The notes under the pieces: model-generated
The model's input: the letters and a program-made list of their open reading frames with translations, nothing else
What the model was told of the DNA's origin: nothing
Databases searched by the model: none
Shown here: positions 19,513 to 28,234 of the stretch, piece after piece
Layout: each line of letters opens with the position of its first letter
Position numbering within the stretch: the first letter of the stretch is position 1
Assembly (NCBI RefSeq): GCF_001982605.1
Contig: NZ_MLCN01000023.1
Span: forward strand, 124,001 to 188,000
Length of the DNA stretch: 64,000 bases
Direction: 5' to 3'
Source of the DNA: Alkanindiges hydrocarboniclasticus
GTDB taxonomy: Bacteria > Pseudomonadota > Gammaproteobacteria > Pseudomonadales > Moraxellaceae
Program-made: the position numbers and the translations under genes

Positions 19513-19992
19513 TTAAGCACGATGATAGGGATGGTTATTAATCACAGTCATGGCGCGATAAAGCTGCTCAATTAGCACAATACGTACCAGGGGATGCGGC
19601 AGGGTCAAATCGGACAAGGACCAGTGCCACTTGGCCTTTTGCCTTACTTCATCAGACAGGCCATCTGGCCCACCAATCGCCAATGCAATGTCCTGACCTT
19701 CCTGCATCCAGTTTTGCATGGTAGTGGCCAGTTTCTCTGTGGTTAAATGCCGACCATTGACTTCCAGCGCAATCAGTTGTTCCTGCGGTTTTAGCGTTTG
19801 CAAAATGCTACTGCCTTCTTGCACACAATATTTGTGGATATCGGTATCAGAATCATTTTTGCCACGTTTTGCCATGGGCAATTCAATAATCTGGGTTTGT
19901 ACAAAGGGTTGAATCCGCTTGAAATAATCATCAAAACCGGTTTGTACCCAGTCCGGCATCTTCTGGCCAATGGTCAAAATTCTGATTTTCAT
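19513..19992 (-). CDS. rlmH: 23S rRNA (pseudouridine-1915 N3)-methyltransferase RlmH
   Basis: This 159-residue SPOUT-class methyltransferase acts on pseudouridine 1915 of 23S rRNA in the assembled ribosome. The cofactor-binding knot shows as ALAIGGPDGLSDEV and SLSDLTLPHPLVRIVLIEQL, with the family C-terminus NNHPYHRA. The length is typical. Confidence 0.96.
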   Translation of the reverse strand: MKIRILTIGQKMPDWVQTGFDDYFKRIQPFVQTQIIELPMAKRGKNDSDTDIHKYCVQEGSSILQTLKPQEQLIALEVNGRHLTTEKLATTMQNWMQEGQDIALAIGGPDGLSDEVRQKAKWHWSLSDLTLPHPLVRIVLIEQLYRAMTVINNHPYHRA

Positions 19993-20141
19993 AAATTGAA
20001 AAATAGCAGCGATAAAGCCGGTATTTTAACACAGCGCTTGCTAGGCAGTTTTGACAAAAGAAAGGCTCAAGGTTTTGTAATTATAGAAAATAGTAAAAAC
20101 AAGAAAATAGTAAAAACAATAAACTAGCAAAAACAGCACGC

Positions 20142-20177
20142 AAAAAAAAGGCAGTCCAAAAGGGGTGTTGGACTGCC
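20142..20177 (-). terminator. Strong rho-independent terminator of lon
   Basis: Read on the minus strand, GGCAGTCCAA pairs perfectly with TTGGACTGCC and is followed by eight Ts. A second, separate hairpin, GCCCATCTG / CAGATGGGC (20184-20212), lies between this terminator and the lon stop. Confidence 0.9.
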
Positions 20178-20271
20178 AACCAAGCCCATCTGCCTGGAGA
20201 TCACAGATGGGCGACCGATAAGCGAGAAGCCTGGCTATTCACCAAAAGTCATCAATAAGCAATGTTGACTA

Positions 20272-22695
20272 TTAATGACGTGCAGCTTTATCGCTTTCAA
20301 CTGTTGTTGAAACAATGGGCGCTTTTGCAAGTGGCTCTGGCATATGCACCAAAGCCGCTGGCAACACGTCATCAATCGTTTTCACGGCTCTGATTTCAAG
20401 GCCTTCTTTTACGTTATCCGGCACTTCGGCCAGATCACGTATGTTTTCTTCCGGAATCAGAACCAGCTTGATTCCACCACGGTGAGCTGCCAGAAGTTTC
20501 TCTTTTAGCCCGCCAATTCGCATTGCACGGCCGCGTAGGTTAGTTTCACCTGTCATTGCCACATCAGCACGAATCGGAATACCAGTAAAGGCAGATACCA
20601 GTGCCGTGGTTAATGCCAGACCCGCAGAAGGGCCATCTTTGGGAGTTGCACCTTCAGGCATATGCACATGGACATCGGTATCGCTAAAACGTTCATGGGG
20701 AATGCCCAGCTGGTCACCACGGGTACGTACCACAGTCATGGCTGCCTTGATAGATTCCTGCATCACATCACCCAGTGATCCGGTTGCAGTATAAATACCT
20801 TTGCCTTTTACAGCAGCAGCTTCAATGGTGAGTAATTCACCACCTACTGAGGTCCATGCCAGACCGGTGACCCGGCCAATCTGGGCGTCATCTTCAGCCT
20901 GACCAAAGTCAAACTTATAGACTCCAGAGTACTCGCTCAGGTTATTTACATTGATATCAATGTGTATGTTTTTTGAACGACTGGTTACAGCTTCTTTCAC
21001 CACTTTGCGGCAAATTTTGGAAATTTCACGCTCAAGATTACGCACGCCCGCTTCACGGGTATAACGGCGGATTAGGTCACGCACCGCACCTTCTTCCACA
21101 GTTAGCTCTTTTTCCTTTAGGCCATTGGCTTTAATGGCTTTAGGAATCAGGTAACGTTCTGCAATGTTGACCTTTTCTTCCTCGGTATAGCCGGGCAGAC
21201 GAATTACTTCCATACGGTCCAGTAACGGCGCAGGAATATCCATGCTGTTGGCTGTACAGATGAACATCACCTCAGATAAATCCAGATCCATATCTAAATA
21301 ATGATCATTGAACTTATGGTTTTGTGATGGATCAAGTACTTCCAGCAAGGCAGAGGCCGGATCACCACGATAATCCTGTGCCATCTTGTCAATTTCATCC
21401 AATAGGAATAGCGGATTTTTGACACCCACTTTTGACAAATGCTGCACAATCTTGCCGGGCATCGCACCTATGTAAGTACGACGGTGACCACGGATTTCCG
21501 CTTCATCACGCACGCCACCCAGTGCCATGCGCACAAACTCACGGCCTGTTGCCTTGGCAATGGACTCGCCCAGACTGGTTTTACCCACACCTGGAGGGCC
21601 AACCAGACACAATACCGGGCCTTTTAATTGCTTAACGCGGGACTGAACTGCCAGAAACTCAACAATGCGTTCCTTAACTTCTTCCAGACCATAATGATCA
21701 GCGTCCAGAATCTGCTGGGCTTTATCCAGCTTGATGCTGACCTTGCTGGCTTTTTTCCATGGCGTGTTTAAAATCCAGTCGAGGTAGTTACGTACCACAG
21801 CCGCTTCACTGGACGCAGCCTGCATGGACTTCAGCTTGCGGAATTCAGCATCGGCTTTTTTGCGTACATCTTCTGGCAGGTCGGCTTCTTCCAGACGTTT
21901 TTCAATTTCTGAAATATCATCATCACCACCGCCATTCATGTCAGACAGTTCACGCTGAATCACTTTCATTTTTTCATTGAGAAAGTATTCACGCTGATTT
22001 TTTTCCATCTGGCGTTTCACGTTTTCGTGCAGGTTCTGCTCAATCTGCTGTTCTTCAGACTGCTGGGTTAAATATTCCATCAGTTCTTTAACATGATCGG
22101 TAATATTGGCTTCTTCCAGAAACTTCTGCTTTACGTCAATCGCTAAAGGCGCACGGGTTGCAATGAAGTAAACCAGTTCCAGCAGGTCTTCAATTTTTTC
22201 AGCCGCTGCACTTAGTTCACGTGCATTACGTAGCTTGGCTTCAGCATACTGGCCAAATAGCGCTTGCAGGGTTTCCCGTTGCTGTTTTTGCTGCTCGGGA
22301 CTCAATGCTACAGGCACAGGCTCGGCTGTGGTTTCTGCACGCATATAATCGTTTAGTTCAACAATCGTATCCAGACGGGCACGGTACAAGCCTTCAATCA
22401 ACACTTTAATGCAGTTGTCATCATTTTCATGATTAACGACCTGAACAATACGGCACACTGTTCCATAGTGGTACAGGTTGTCATTGTCGATGTCTTCAGC
22501 CAGCGAATCTTTCTGGGCAACCACAAAGACCAGATTGTCATTTTCGCGTGCAACTTCGACTGCATTGATGGACTTTGGACGACCCACAAATAAAGCAATC
22601 TGCATGTGTGGATAAACCACCACATCGCGTAATGCCAGTAAAGGCAGGCTACCTTCCACTGGAAGAGTTGGATTTTGAATTGTTGTCTCGGACAT
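20272..22695 (-). CDS. lon: ATP-dependent Lon protease
   Basis: This 807-residue cytosolic protease degrades misfolded and regulatory proteins. The N-terminal LON substrate domain covers about residues 12-210. The AAA+ domain has Walker A GPPGVGKTS (near 365-373) and Walker B LFLLDEID. The C-terminal peptidase domain holds the catalytic Ser in GPSAGLAL (near 688) and the catalytic Lys in GGLKEKLLAAHR (near 731). A TAGGAG ribosome binding site precedes ATG 22695. An inverted repeat in the 5' leader (22713-22730) may be regulatory. Confidence 0.98.
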   Translation of the reverse strand: MSETTIQNPTLPVEGSLPLLALRDVVVYPHMQIALFVGRPKSINAVEVARENDNLVFVVAQKDSLAEDIDNDNLYHYGTVCRIVQVVNHENDDNCIKVLIEGLYRARLDTIVELNDYMRAETTAEPVPVALSPEQQKQQRETLQALFGQYAEAKLRNARELSAAAEKIEDLLELVYFIATRAPLAIDVKQKFLEEANITDHVKELMEYLTQQSEEQQIEQNLHENVKRQMEKNQREYFLNEKMKVIQRELSDMNGGGDDDISEIEKRLEEADLPEDVRKKADAEFRKLKSMQAASSEAAVVRNYLDWILNTPWKKASKVSIKLDKAQQILDADHYGLEEVKERIVEFLAVQSRVKQLKGPVLCLVGPPGVGKTSLGESIAKATGREFVRMALGGVRDEAEIRGHRRTYIGAMPGKIVQHLSKVGVKNPLFLLDEIDKMAQDYRGDPASALLEVLDPSQNHKFNDHYLDMDLDLSEVMFICTANSMDIPAPLLDRMEVIRLPGYTEEEKVNIAERYLIPKAIKANGLKEKELTVEEGAVRDLIRRYTREAGVRNLEREISKICRKVVKEAVTSRSKNIHIDINVNNLSEYSGVYKFDFGQAEDDAQIGRVTGLAWTSVGGELLTIEAAAVKGKGIYTATGSLGDVMQESIKAAMTVVRTRGDQLGIPHERFSDTDVHVHMPEGATPKDGPSAGLALTTALVSAFTGIPIRADVAMTGETNLRGRAMRIGGLKEKLLAAHRGGIKLVLIPEENIRDLAEVPDNVKEGLEIRAVKTIDDVLPAALVHMPEPLAKAPIVSTTVESDKAARH

Positions 22696-23025
22696 AGGGC
22701 ACTCCTACTGAGTGACAAATGATTTTGTCATATGTCATTAGTGATGCATTTTGAGAAAAAAACAAGTGCTTTTCCTGAAAAATCATGGAGTAGTGTTCAT
22801 ATTTTGACTCATTGAACCCTTAATCTGCTGTAAATCCAAGGGTTTTAGTCAGAATTAAATTACGCAACACTACAAAATTTTTAAAAGATAAGCAGATGGA
22901 GCTGTTCAAAAAATCGGCTTGTCAAAACTCTTTTCAAGGCTCATTACGGCGACCTATGCACCAATCGCTCAGGCCGCTTGATAATGCTTTTCTTGAAGAT
23001 ACTTTCAATGCAATTCAGGGGTTGA
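22696..23025. other. Intergenic region between lon and the phage cassette
   Basis: The lon leader side holds a TGACAAA-TGAT-TTTGTCA inverted repeat (22713-22730) next to a further TGTCA. The remainder shows only an unsupported 49-codon plus-strand frame (22896-23045) that runs into the convergent erf gene. This is a likely junction between core chromosome and acquired DNA, but no duplicated attachment site was recognised. Confidence 0.4.
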
Positions 23026-23697
23026 TTAAACCTTACGGTGCATGAGGTTGTCATGACGTGATTTCAGCGCATTCTTGATTTCGCCAACATCAACATCGCT
23101 ATATGGCCGTGCCGCCACATAATCACGGATAGCGGCAAGGGCAGTGACATCAGCAGCTTTCTGGATATCGGCCAGAATGCTGGGCAGTGACTTGGCACTG
23201 TTCTGCGCATTGTCAGTGCCTTGCATATTCTGCTTGACCGGTTTCTGGCTGGGCTTTCTGGCCGGTGCTGGTTCATGAATAGTAGCATCCGGATCATTAT
23301 CGCCTTCAGTTGGAATTGCAAAGGTCTGGAAACAGGCATATTTATAGGCAATTGACATGGCCTTGTTGGTGGCCTTGTCGCCAGAATCCATGGCTTCCCC
23401 ATAGGTACAGGCGGTGTGTTTGCTGCCATCTTCGGCGCACACAAAGTCAAATTCCATTTTGACCACCACAAAGTACAGGATTTTTGGCCCACTCTGGCGC
23501 TGGGATTCATGCCGCTCCACACAGCGGGGAATAATCACCAGGCCATGTTCAGACAATAACGGGCTTAAAGTATTGTAGACATCATCAATACCGCGGAATG
23601 CATAGCCCGCACCAAAACCGCTGGCCATTCTGTCCTTGGAAATCCCTTCTTTTGACAGCGCGCGCTGCACTGCATTGATTGCTTGATAAACTTTCAT
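23026..23697 (-). CDS. erf: ERF family single-strand annealing protein
   Basis: This 223-residue protein matches the phage essential recombination function family. The N-terminal domain (about residues 1-140) has VYQAINAVQRALSKEGISKD, FRGIDDVYNTLSPLLSEHGL and the later segment SGDKATNKAMSIAYKYA. A Pro/Gln-rich linker and a short C-terminal helical region follow. ERF proteins anneal complementary single strands during phage recombination. Its ATG overlaps the upstream stop (ATGA), so it is translationally coupled. Confidence 0.9.
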   Translation of the reverse strand: MKVYQAINAVQRALSKEGISKDRMASGFGAGYAFRGIDDVYNTLSPLLSEHGLVIIPRCVERHESQRQSGPKILYFVVVKMEFDFVCAEDGSKHTACTYGEAMDSGDKATNKAMSIAYKYACFQTFAIPTEGDNDPDATIHEPAPARKPSQKPVKQNMQGTDNAQNSAKSLPSILADIQKAADVTALAAIRDYVAARPYSDVDVGEIKNALKSRHDNLMHRKV

Positions 23698-23873
23698 TTG
23701 TTCACCTTTATTCTCATAAAACCAATATCGGATATGGCCCGCTGCTCGGCATTTTTACGCTGGAGCCAGCGCGCATTGGGTGGCCGCTTTAATCGCTGGG
23801 ACTGCTGATGTTCTGGCACAGGTTTGGTCAGCTCATCCAGCCACGCCAGCGTATTTACATTCATCATTTTCAT
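23694..23873 (-). CDS. Small basic protein upstream of erf
   Basis: This protein of about 59 residues (MKMMNVNTLAWLDELTKP at its start) is unrecognised, Arg/Lys/Gln-rich and without hydrophobic segments. Several nearby ATG codons make the start uncertain. Its stop overlaps the erf start by four bases, supporting real translation. It probably belongs to the recombination cassette. Confidence 0.5.
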   Translation of the reverse strand: MKMMNVNTLAWLDELTKPVPEHQQSQRLKRPPNARWLQRKNAEQRAISDIGFMRIKVNK

Positions 23874-24139
23874 CGTGATCTGGATTAACCTATATCGCCA
23901 TAGGCGTGCAAGCCTGATATTTAAAAGCACGCTATCCTGAAATTCAGGACTATTTATAGTGCTTTCCCTATGAATATAATGAGGCTAAAATTAACTGATC
24001 CAAGCATTTTAAAATTGATTGCGACACAAAATGTCGCTAAATAAATCGCAGGATTTAGAATAAGACTTGAAGACAATAAGTTAAAAAAAGTAGACGTTAA
24101 TCTAGAATCCAAAAAAGCATTGCCAGACACACTGGATGG
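23874..24139 (-). promoter_or_regulatory. Gap inside the recombination cassette with palindromes
   Basis: These 266 bases separate the DUF1367 gene from the erf pair. They contain a 15-base palindrome, TCCTGAAATTCAGGA (23935-23949), resembling an operator for a dimeric repressor, and a hairpin GCGACA-CAAAA-TGTCGC (24021-24037). A second promoter and operator for the erf pair is plausible but unproven. Confidence 0.4.
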
Positions 24140-24757
24140 CTATGCAGCCATGTCCAGCATGCGATTAATGGCATTTTCAGCCTCTACTTCATTGTTAAAG
24201 TGACGTGACAAGACAAAGCGCCAGCACACTCCAAATGCAGCCTTGTAAAACTCGTTAAACTCGGCCTGTGTCATTTTGGCAAAACTAATTGACTTGGCTT
24301 TTTTCTCAATAGTGCCATCGGGCAGGCGCACCACGTCAAAATAACCACATTCAATCTTGATCCAGCGATGAATCTCGGCAGTGCTGGCAGGCACCGGATT
24401 AATGAGCTTGGCGGCCCGTTTTTGCGTCAGCCTTTGCAGATAATCCTGCTGGAGTGCCTGACTTTGTTCCGCTGAGAGGTCAATGCCTCGGGTTTGCAGG
24501 TAATGGCAAAATGACGCTGCTGTCCTTGCTTCAGCCGGATGTACCAGCCCGGTTTGCGGTTCCCAGTAATCTTTCACCAGTCCAATCAGTCCACCAAAAT
24601 ACAGGCGGTGATGTTGCAGGCTACGGTCAGCCTGACGTTTGGTTTCGGTTTTGATCACCTGACCAATCCGGTAGGTTTGTCGCATGATGGCATAGTCATG
24701 CTCGGTTGCTGGAACCAGCGCACGGCCATTGCACACCATCATCATATCTACGCTCAT
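24140..24757 (-). CDS. DUF1367 family phage protein
   Basis: This 205-residue protein resembles DUF1367, a family found in lambdoid-type phages near recombination and late-regulator genes. The clearest part is SLQHHRLYFGGLIGLVKDYW near residues 46-65, followed by a Lys-rich middle (KKAKSISFAKM). The biochemical role is unknown; a nucleic-acid-processing role is inferred from neighbours. Its start overlaps the end of the nuclease gene by four bases. Confidence 0.7.
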   Translation of the reverse strand: MSVDMMMVCNGRALVPATEHDYAIMRQTYRIGQVIKTETKRQADRSLQHHRLYFGGLIGLVKDYWEPQTGLVHPAEARTAASFCHYLQTRGIDLSAEQSQALQQDYLQRLTQKRAAKLINPVPASTAEIHRWIKIECGYFDVVRLPDGTIEKKAKSISFAKMTQAEFNEFYKAAFGVCWRFVLSRHFNNEVEAENAINRMLDMAA

Positions 24758-25419
24758 GCTGCTTTTCCTCTCGTTTCAGAATCTCGAAATTCAGCCATCC
24801 ACAGCCGTGCAAAATCGGCCAGATCACGCACGACATCCCTGATTTCATCTTGCATGCCAGCATAGGTGTACTGATCCAGACGGTGATAATCCTTGATAAA
24901 CACCGGGTAATGACCCAATGCATCCGGCACATCCGGCAGGCCGCTATGTTCAAACACCTGATAAGTAAAATGGGTTTTGCCCCGCATCGCCAGATAAGCA
25001 CGCCATTGCAGGCTATCCATATAGCGCTCATGGTCAAAACGGCCAGTTAGCTTGTGGTCTATGACCTTGCCAGGTGTTTCGGCATCAATCTTTCCCACCA
25101 GCACGATATCGTCAAATATAGGCCATTCATAAATTTGCTCACGAACAGACCCCAGCTCAATCGTGCCGCTTAAATCATCCGGCAGAATAAAATGAAAGCC
25201 GTGTTTGTCCGGTTTGGCCAGCAATTGCGGCTCTAGCTGGCCCTTTTCCAGAAAACGGTGAAATGAGGTGCCCACCCGCATGGCAAGGCTGGGCTTTTTG
25301 CGGGCAAACAGCTCATACGCCAGTTGCTCACTGCTTAAGTCTTCGTTGGCCATGCCATGCACATAAGTGTCGAGCATGGTCACTGACAGGCGCAGGGGAG
25401 CATGGGCAAAAGTGTTCAT
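24754..25419 (-). CDS. RecB-like PD-(D/E)XK exonuclease, phage type
   Basis: This 221-residue protein carries the full motif set of a RecB-type nuclease: H54 (GTSFHRFL), D112 (VGKIDAE), D121 and K123 (VIDHKLTG), and Q138/Y142 in the QxxxY motif (QWRAY). In phage recombination modules such an enzyme resects double-strand ends so that an annealing protein can act. Its ATG follows the stop of the ATPase gene with no gap, and its end overlaps the next gene. Confidence 0.82.
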   Translation of the reverse strand: MNTFAHAPLRLSVTMLDTYVHGMANEDLSSEQLAYELFARKKPSLAMRVGTSFHRFLEKGQLEPQLLAKPDKHGFHFILPDDLSGTIELGSVREQIYEWPIFDDIVLVGKIDAETPGKVIDHKLTGRFDHERYMDSLQWRAYLAMRGKTHFTYQVFEHSGLPDVPDALGHYPVFIKDYHRLDQYTYAGMQDEIRDVVRDLADFARLWMAEFRDSETRGKAA

Positions 25420-26349
25420 TTACGCCACTTCCTCATGCACATCATCGACAAACTCGCCTTCTACAAACATCACTTTATGGCTTAAGCCCTTAAAGGCTAA
25501 ATCCAGTGCCTGCCGCATTTCCTTTAAATACAAATGATCAGGGGTTAACTGTTCACGCAAGTCATTTAAGTCATCGGCATTTTCAGCAGCCATGCATTCA
25601 CTGCGATAGCGTTCCAGCTCCTGCAAGGCAGCGGCCTGAAACTCGCTTAAGCTATTAATATGATCCTTGGCCTGACTAATAATATCCGCCAGCGCTGTCG
25701 GGTTTTTATCCAGACCGGGCAAAATCATATTGCCAATGGCACCGGAATCCTTGGCATGATGTGAAGTGGACGGTGAAAAATTCAGGGAGATGTCAGCCCC
25801 CTGTTCGCCTTGCACGGTGGTCATATAACCCATCATGTCGGCTACCTTGTAGGCTTCTTTCTTACTGCCGCCCACCATATCCGGACGAATAATCAGCTCA
25901 TCACCTTTTTTGTCCTCAGCCGCATGTGCCAGCAAAATGACATCCTTGCCAAACGAGCGAATCAGGTTTAGCCAGCTACTAAAACGCTTGTTGAGCGCAC
26001 CATAGCCCTGAATGGATAACTCTTTGCTATTCTTACGGCAGTTTTTCTGGTCTTTGACCAAGTCACTAATAATGACATCCAGCATGCGGCCTGCGGTATC
26101 AATAATAATAGAGTCATAACCTTGCAGATCATCGTTGCTAATGGTAGCTACATCAGCCCAGCTACTCACCGGCACGGTATCTTTACGGAACTTGCCAGCA
26201 CGGTGCGCACCCCGGTCAAAGTCGAACAAAATCGGGTTTTTGGCGCTAAAGGCCAGTGAGGTTTTGCCAATACCCGGATCGCCATAAATAAAAACAATCA
26301 GGTTATCCACGCGCATGGGTTCAGCAGCAGTGACGATTCTTAATGCCAT
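25420..26349 (-). CDS. Phage RecA-like ATPase (AAA_24/Sak4-type)
   Basis: This 309-residue protein has Walker A GDPGIGKTS (23-31), a Walker B-like segment IIIDTAGRML (D84), and VILLAHAAEDKK as a sensor-like strand. This is the layout of short RecA-like ATPases that phages encode beside nucleases and annealing proteins. The C-terminal half is helical and Glu/Asp-rich. It is the first gene of the cassette, with a GAGGAGT ribosome binding site. The Sak4 label is an inference; the ATPase call is firm. Confidence 0.78.
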   Translation of the reverse strand: MALRIVTAAEPMRVDNLIVFIYGDPGIGKTSLAFSAKNPILFDFDRGAHRAGKFRKDTVPVSSWADVATISNDDLQGYDSIIIDTAGRMLDVIISDLVKDQKNCRKNSKELSIQGYGALNKRFSSWLNLIRSFGKDVILLAHAAEDKKGDELIIRPDMVGGSKKEAYKVADMMGYMTTVQGEQGADISLNFSPSTSHHAKDSGAIGNMILPGLDKNPTALADIISQAKDHINSLSEFQAAALQELERYRSECMAAENADDLNDLREQLTPDHLYLKEMRQALDLAFKGLSHKVMFVEGEFVDDVHEEVA

Positions 26350-26783
26350 TTCTGGTACTCCTCAGACTCAGGCTTAAAATGTATTCAAATGCGATAGTGT
26401 TCTGGCTAAAAAAAGTTTTATCTCTTCATATTGCAACCCAGATAATCACCGCAGTGAACTTAATAAATGGTGTTTATTTCACCAATTTCAATCGTTTTAG
26501 AGATATTCAAGGCCAGTAGTAGAATAAAATTTATTATTAATAATCAATATATTATATTAACATTGGTATTTTTTGGATTATGCTGGCGTCATGCTGTGAC
26601 GCACCAGAACATGGGAGAAATTAATCCCTGTAAATTTGCTAAAAAGTTACGTGTTTTACATGAATTGACCCAGCATTATAAAAAAGCTGTGCTTTGAAGT
26701 GTTTCCCCAACATAGCGCCTTATCGTTTTAGGTTATGTTGAAATGATTCAACTAATTAACTGAAGTAAAGACGGAGGCGACCC
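26350..26783. other. AT-rich spacer between the cassette and small genes
   Basis: These 434 bases contain no convincing gene. They should hold the promoter of the minus-strand cassette and of the plus-strand small gene at 26784. A short hairpin, GCGTCA-TGCTG-TGACGC (26586-26602), is visible. The plus-strand frame 26467-26697 has no ribosome binding site and odd composition. Confidence 0.45.
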
Positions 26784-27029
26784 ATGAATGCAGGTGACAA
26801 TAATTTCAATGTGCATAATGCAGATCAGCAGGCTATTGATAAAAATGCGGATAAAAACTTACCTGAACATCCTCAGCCTAATCAGCCGCAAACTGAAGGT
26901 GAGCGGCAACAGCAACTACAAAATGCGCATCTGGAAAATCAGGATGCCAACGTCAAGCTACCAGACCAGCATACAGATAATGAACCCGAACATAAGGAAA
27001 TAGGCAGTATTAATCACCAGACTGATTAA
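26784..27029 (+). CDS. Small Asn/Gln-rich hydrophilic protein
   Basis: This 81-residue protein has a strong ribosome binding site (GGAGGCGA) before ATG 26784. It is almost entirely polar, rich in Asn, Gln, Asp, Glu, His and Pro, with no hydrophobic core, so it is probably intrinsically disordered. No family is recognised. Composition alone suggests a hydrophilin-like stress protein, which is speculative. Confidence 0.6.
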   Translation: MNAGDNNFNVHNADQQAIDKNADKNLPEHPQPNQPQTEGERQQQLQNAHLENQDANVKLPDQHTDNEPEHKEIGSINHQTD

Positions 27030-27231
27030 TCCCTGGACTGTTTAACTATCCTAAATTTAATAAATAACCTTATAAGCGACTGCAAGCTATTTAATACTGT
27101 TTAGAAATTTATAGAATTTAAACAGTAGCCTATCGGTTGGATAAATAGTTTGCAGTACTAAAGTATGGGCTATTAAACAGTGCTGGAATAAAGGATTAAA
27201 AAACTAGTTTACCCATATCAGGAGTGGCGTA

Positions 27232-27471
27232 ATGAATAGTCAAAATGTAAACAGTCATATCGTTGAAGAAATTCGTGAGGCACTCGAAAAAACTACCCTT
27301 ACCAAAACCATCGAGCCAGATGCTTATGCCGATGCTGCCCAGCAATTTATAGATGAGTACGGCACTGATTTACATATGATTTTAGGGGAAGATACGCAAC
27401 ATCAACTGGGCGAGACTGAAATAACAGCACCACAGTCATCCAATCCTGCGTATTCGATTAAACCTGTTTGA
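27232..27471 (+). CDS. Small acidic protein of unknown function
   Basis: This 79-residue protein has an AGGAG ribosome binding site before ATG 27232. Residues 8-50 look helical and acidic (HIVEEIREALEKTTL and DAAQQFIDEYGTDLHMIL), with a disordered tail. No family is recognised. The 202-nt gap before it holds an ACTGTTTA/TAAACAGT inverted repeat (27096-27126) and a further TTAAACAGT copy near 27173. Confidence 0.55.
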   Translation: MNSQNVNSHIVEEIREALEKTTLTKTIEPDAYADAAQQFIDEYGTDLHMILGEDTQHQLGETEITAPQSSNPAYSIKPV

Positions 27472-27812
27472 CAGCTCAGCAAGGATAGAATCTAGGCAAC
27501 TATAAAATAAAGCATCAAATAAAAAAATCAGTTATTTTAAGCAATATGACTCGTTCCAATACTTTTAAAATATTTTATAAAATGCTCATTAAAGTAATAA
27601 GTGTTTTAAACCTAAATAACTTTATTTTAAAGTTTGAAGGTAAAGTTTTATTTCTAAGCAGTTAAAGACAACATACATAAAATGAAGGGCTTGCAAAAAA
27701 AGATTAAAAAATTAATTTTTGCTGGATAAATAGACAATACACAACTTGCTTTGTCAGTAACATAAACAGTTGTTAGCTTATCAGCATCATAGTTTTTAAG
27801 CGCTACATAAAA
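27472..27812. other. AT-rich intergenic stretch
   Basis: These 341 bases are very AT-rich. No frame with a ribosome binding site and no strong hairpin was seen. Promoter elements for the 53-residue gene at 27813 may lie here. Confidence 0.4.
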
Positions 27813-27974
27813 ATGACTCAATACGCTAATCATGTTAGTTATAGCTTTAATCCGAATAATACTAGAAACACAGGCTCAATTAATCATCGTGGCCAGCAGA
27901 TTAACCCGAATCATCGCGTGTGCCAAAGTGGTGATAAAATTACTATTAACCGTAAGAAAACAATAGGCTATTAA
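27813..27974 (+). CDS. Candidate 53-residue basic small protein
   Basis: ATG 27813 opens a 53-codon frame beginning MTQYANHVSYSFNPNN and ending KITINRKKTIGY. It is Asn/Arg-rich, basic and non-membrane, with a single Cys. It ends 9 nt before a strong plus-strand terminator, which supports a real transcript. No clear ribosome binding site and no recognised family. Confidence 0.45.
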   Translation: MTQYANHVSYSFNPNNTRNTGSINHRGQQINPNHRVCQSGDKITINRKKTIGY

Positions 27975-27983
27975 ATTAAGATT

Positions 27984-28017
27984 AAAAAAAGCCCATCGTT
28001 ATCGGTGGGCTTTTTTT
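27984..28017 (+). terminator. Rho-independent terminator
   Basis: An 8-bp stem GCCCATCG / CGGTGGGC (one G-T pair) has a 4-nt loop, seven As before and seven Ts after. It follows the candidate small gene 27813-27974. Confidence 0.85.
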
Positions 28018-28234
28018 AATGTCTCAAGTTTATTGTATAGGTGCCCTGAATAAATAAAATAATAACCTTAATAGCCAGAAATTATTAAAACTCAGAATTG
28101 ATTTTGTTAAAAGTAATCTAAAGCTAAGTTGCACTAACGATTGTGCACAGTAAAAATTAAGAAAAATAAGTTGGTATAGGTAAAAATATTAATTAAAAAA
28201 AATGAGTAAAATTAATAAGTTATTGTTTTAATTA

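Noticed and set aside
22896-23045. 49-codon plus-strand frame between lon and erf
   Set aside because: No ribosome binding site, overlaps the end of the convergent erf gene and has no recognisable motif.
23970-24044. Short plus-strand frame in the cassette gap, considered as a lost repressor
   Set aside because: Only 24 codons, interrupted by a stop, and no helix-turn-helix pattern can be recognised.
26467-26697. 76-codon plus-strand frame upstream of the small polar proteins
   Set aside because: GTG-type start without ribosome binding site, Ile-rich from AT-rich DNA and no family resemblance.
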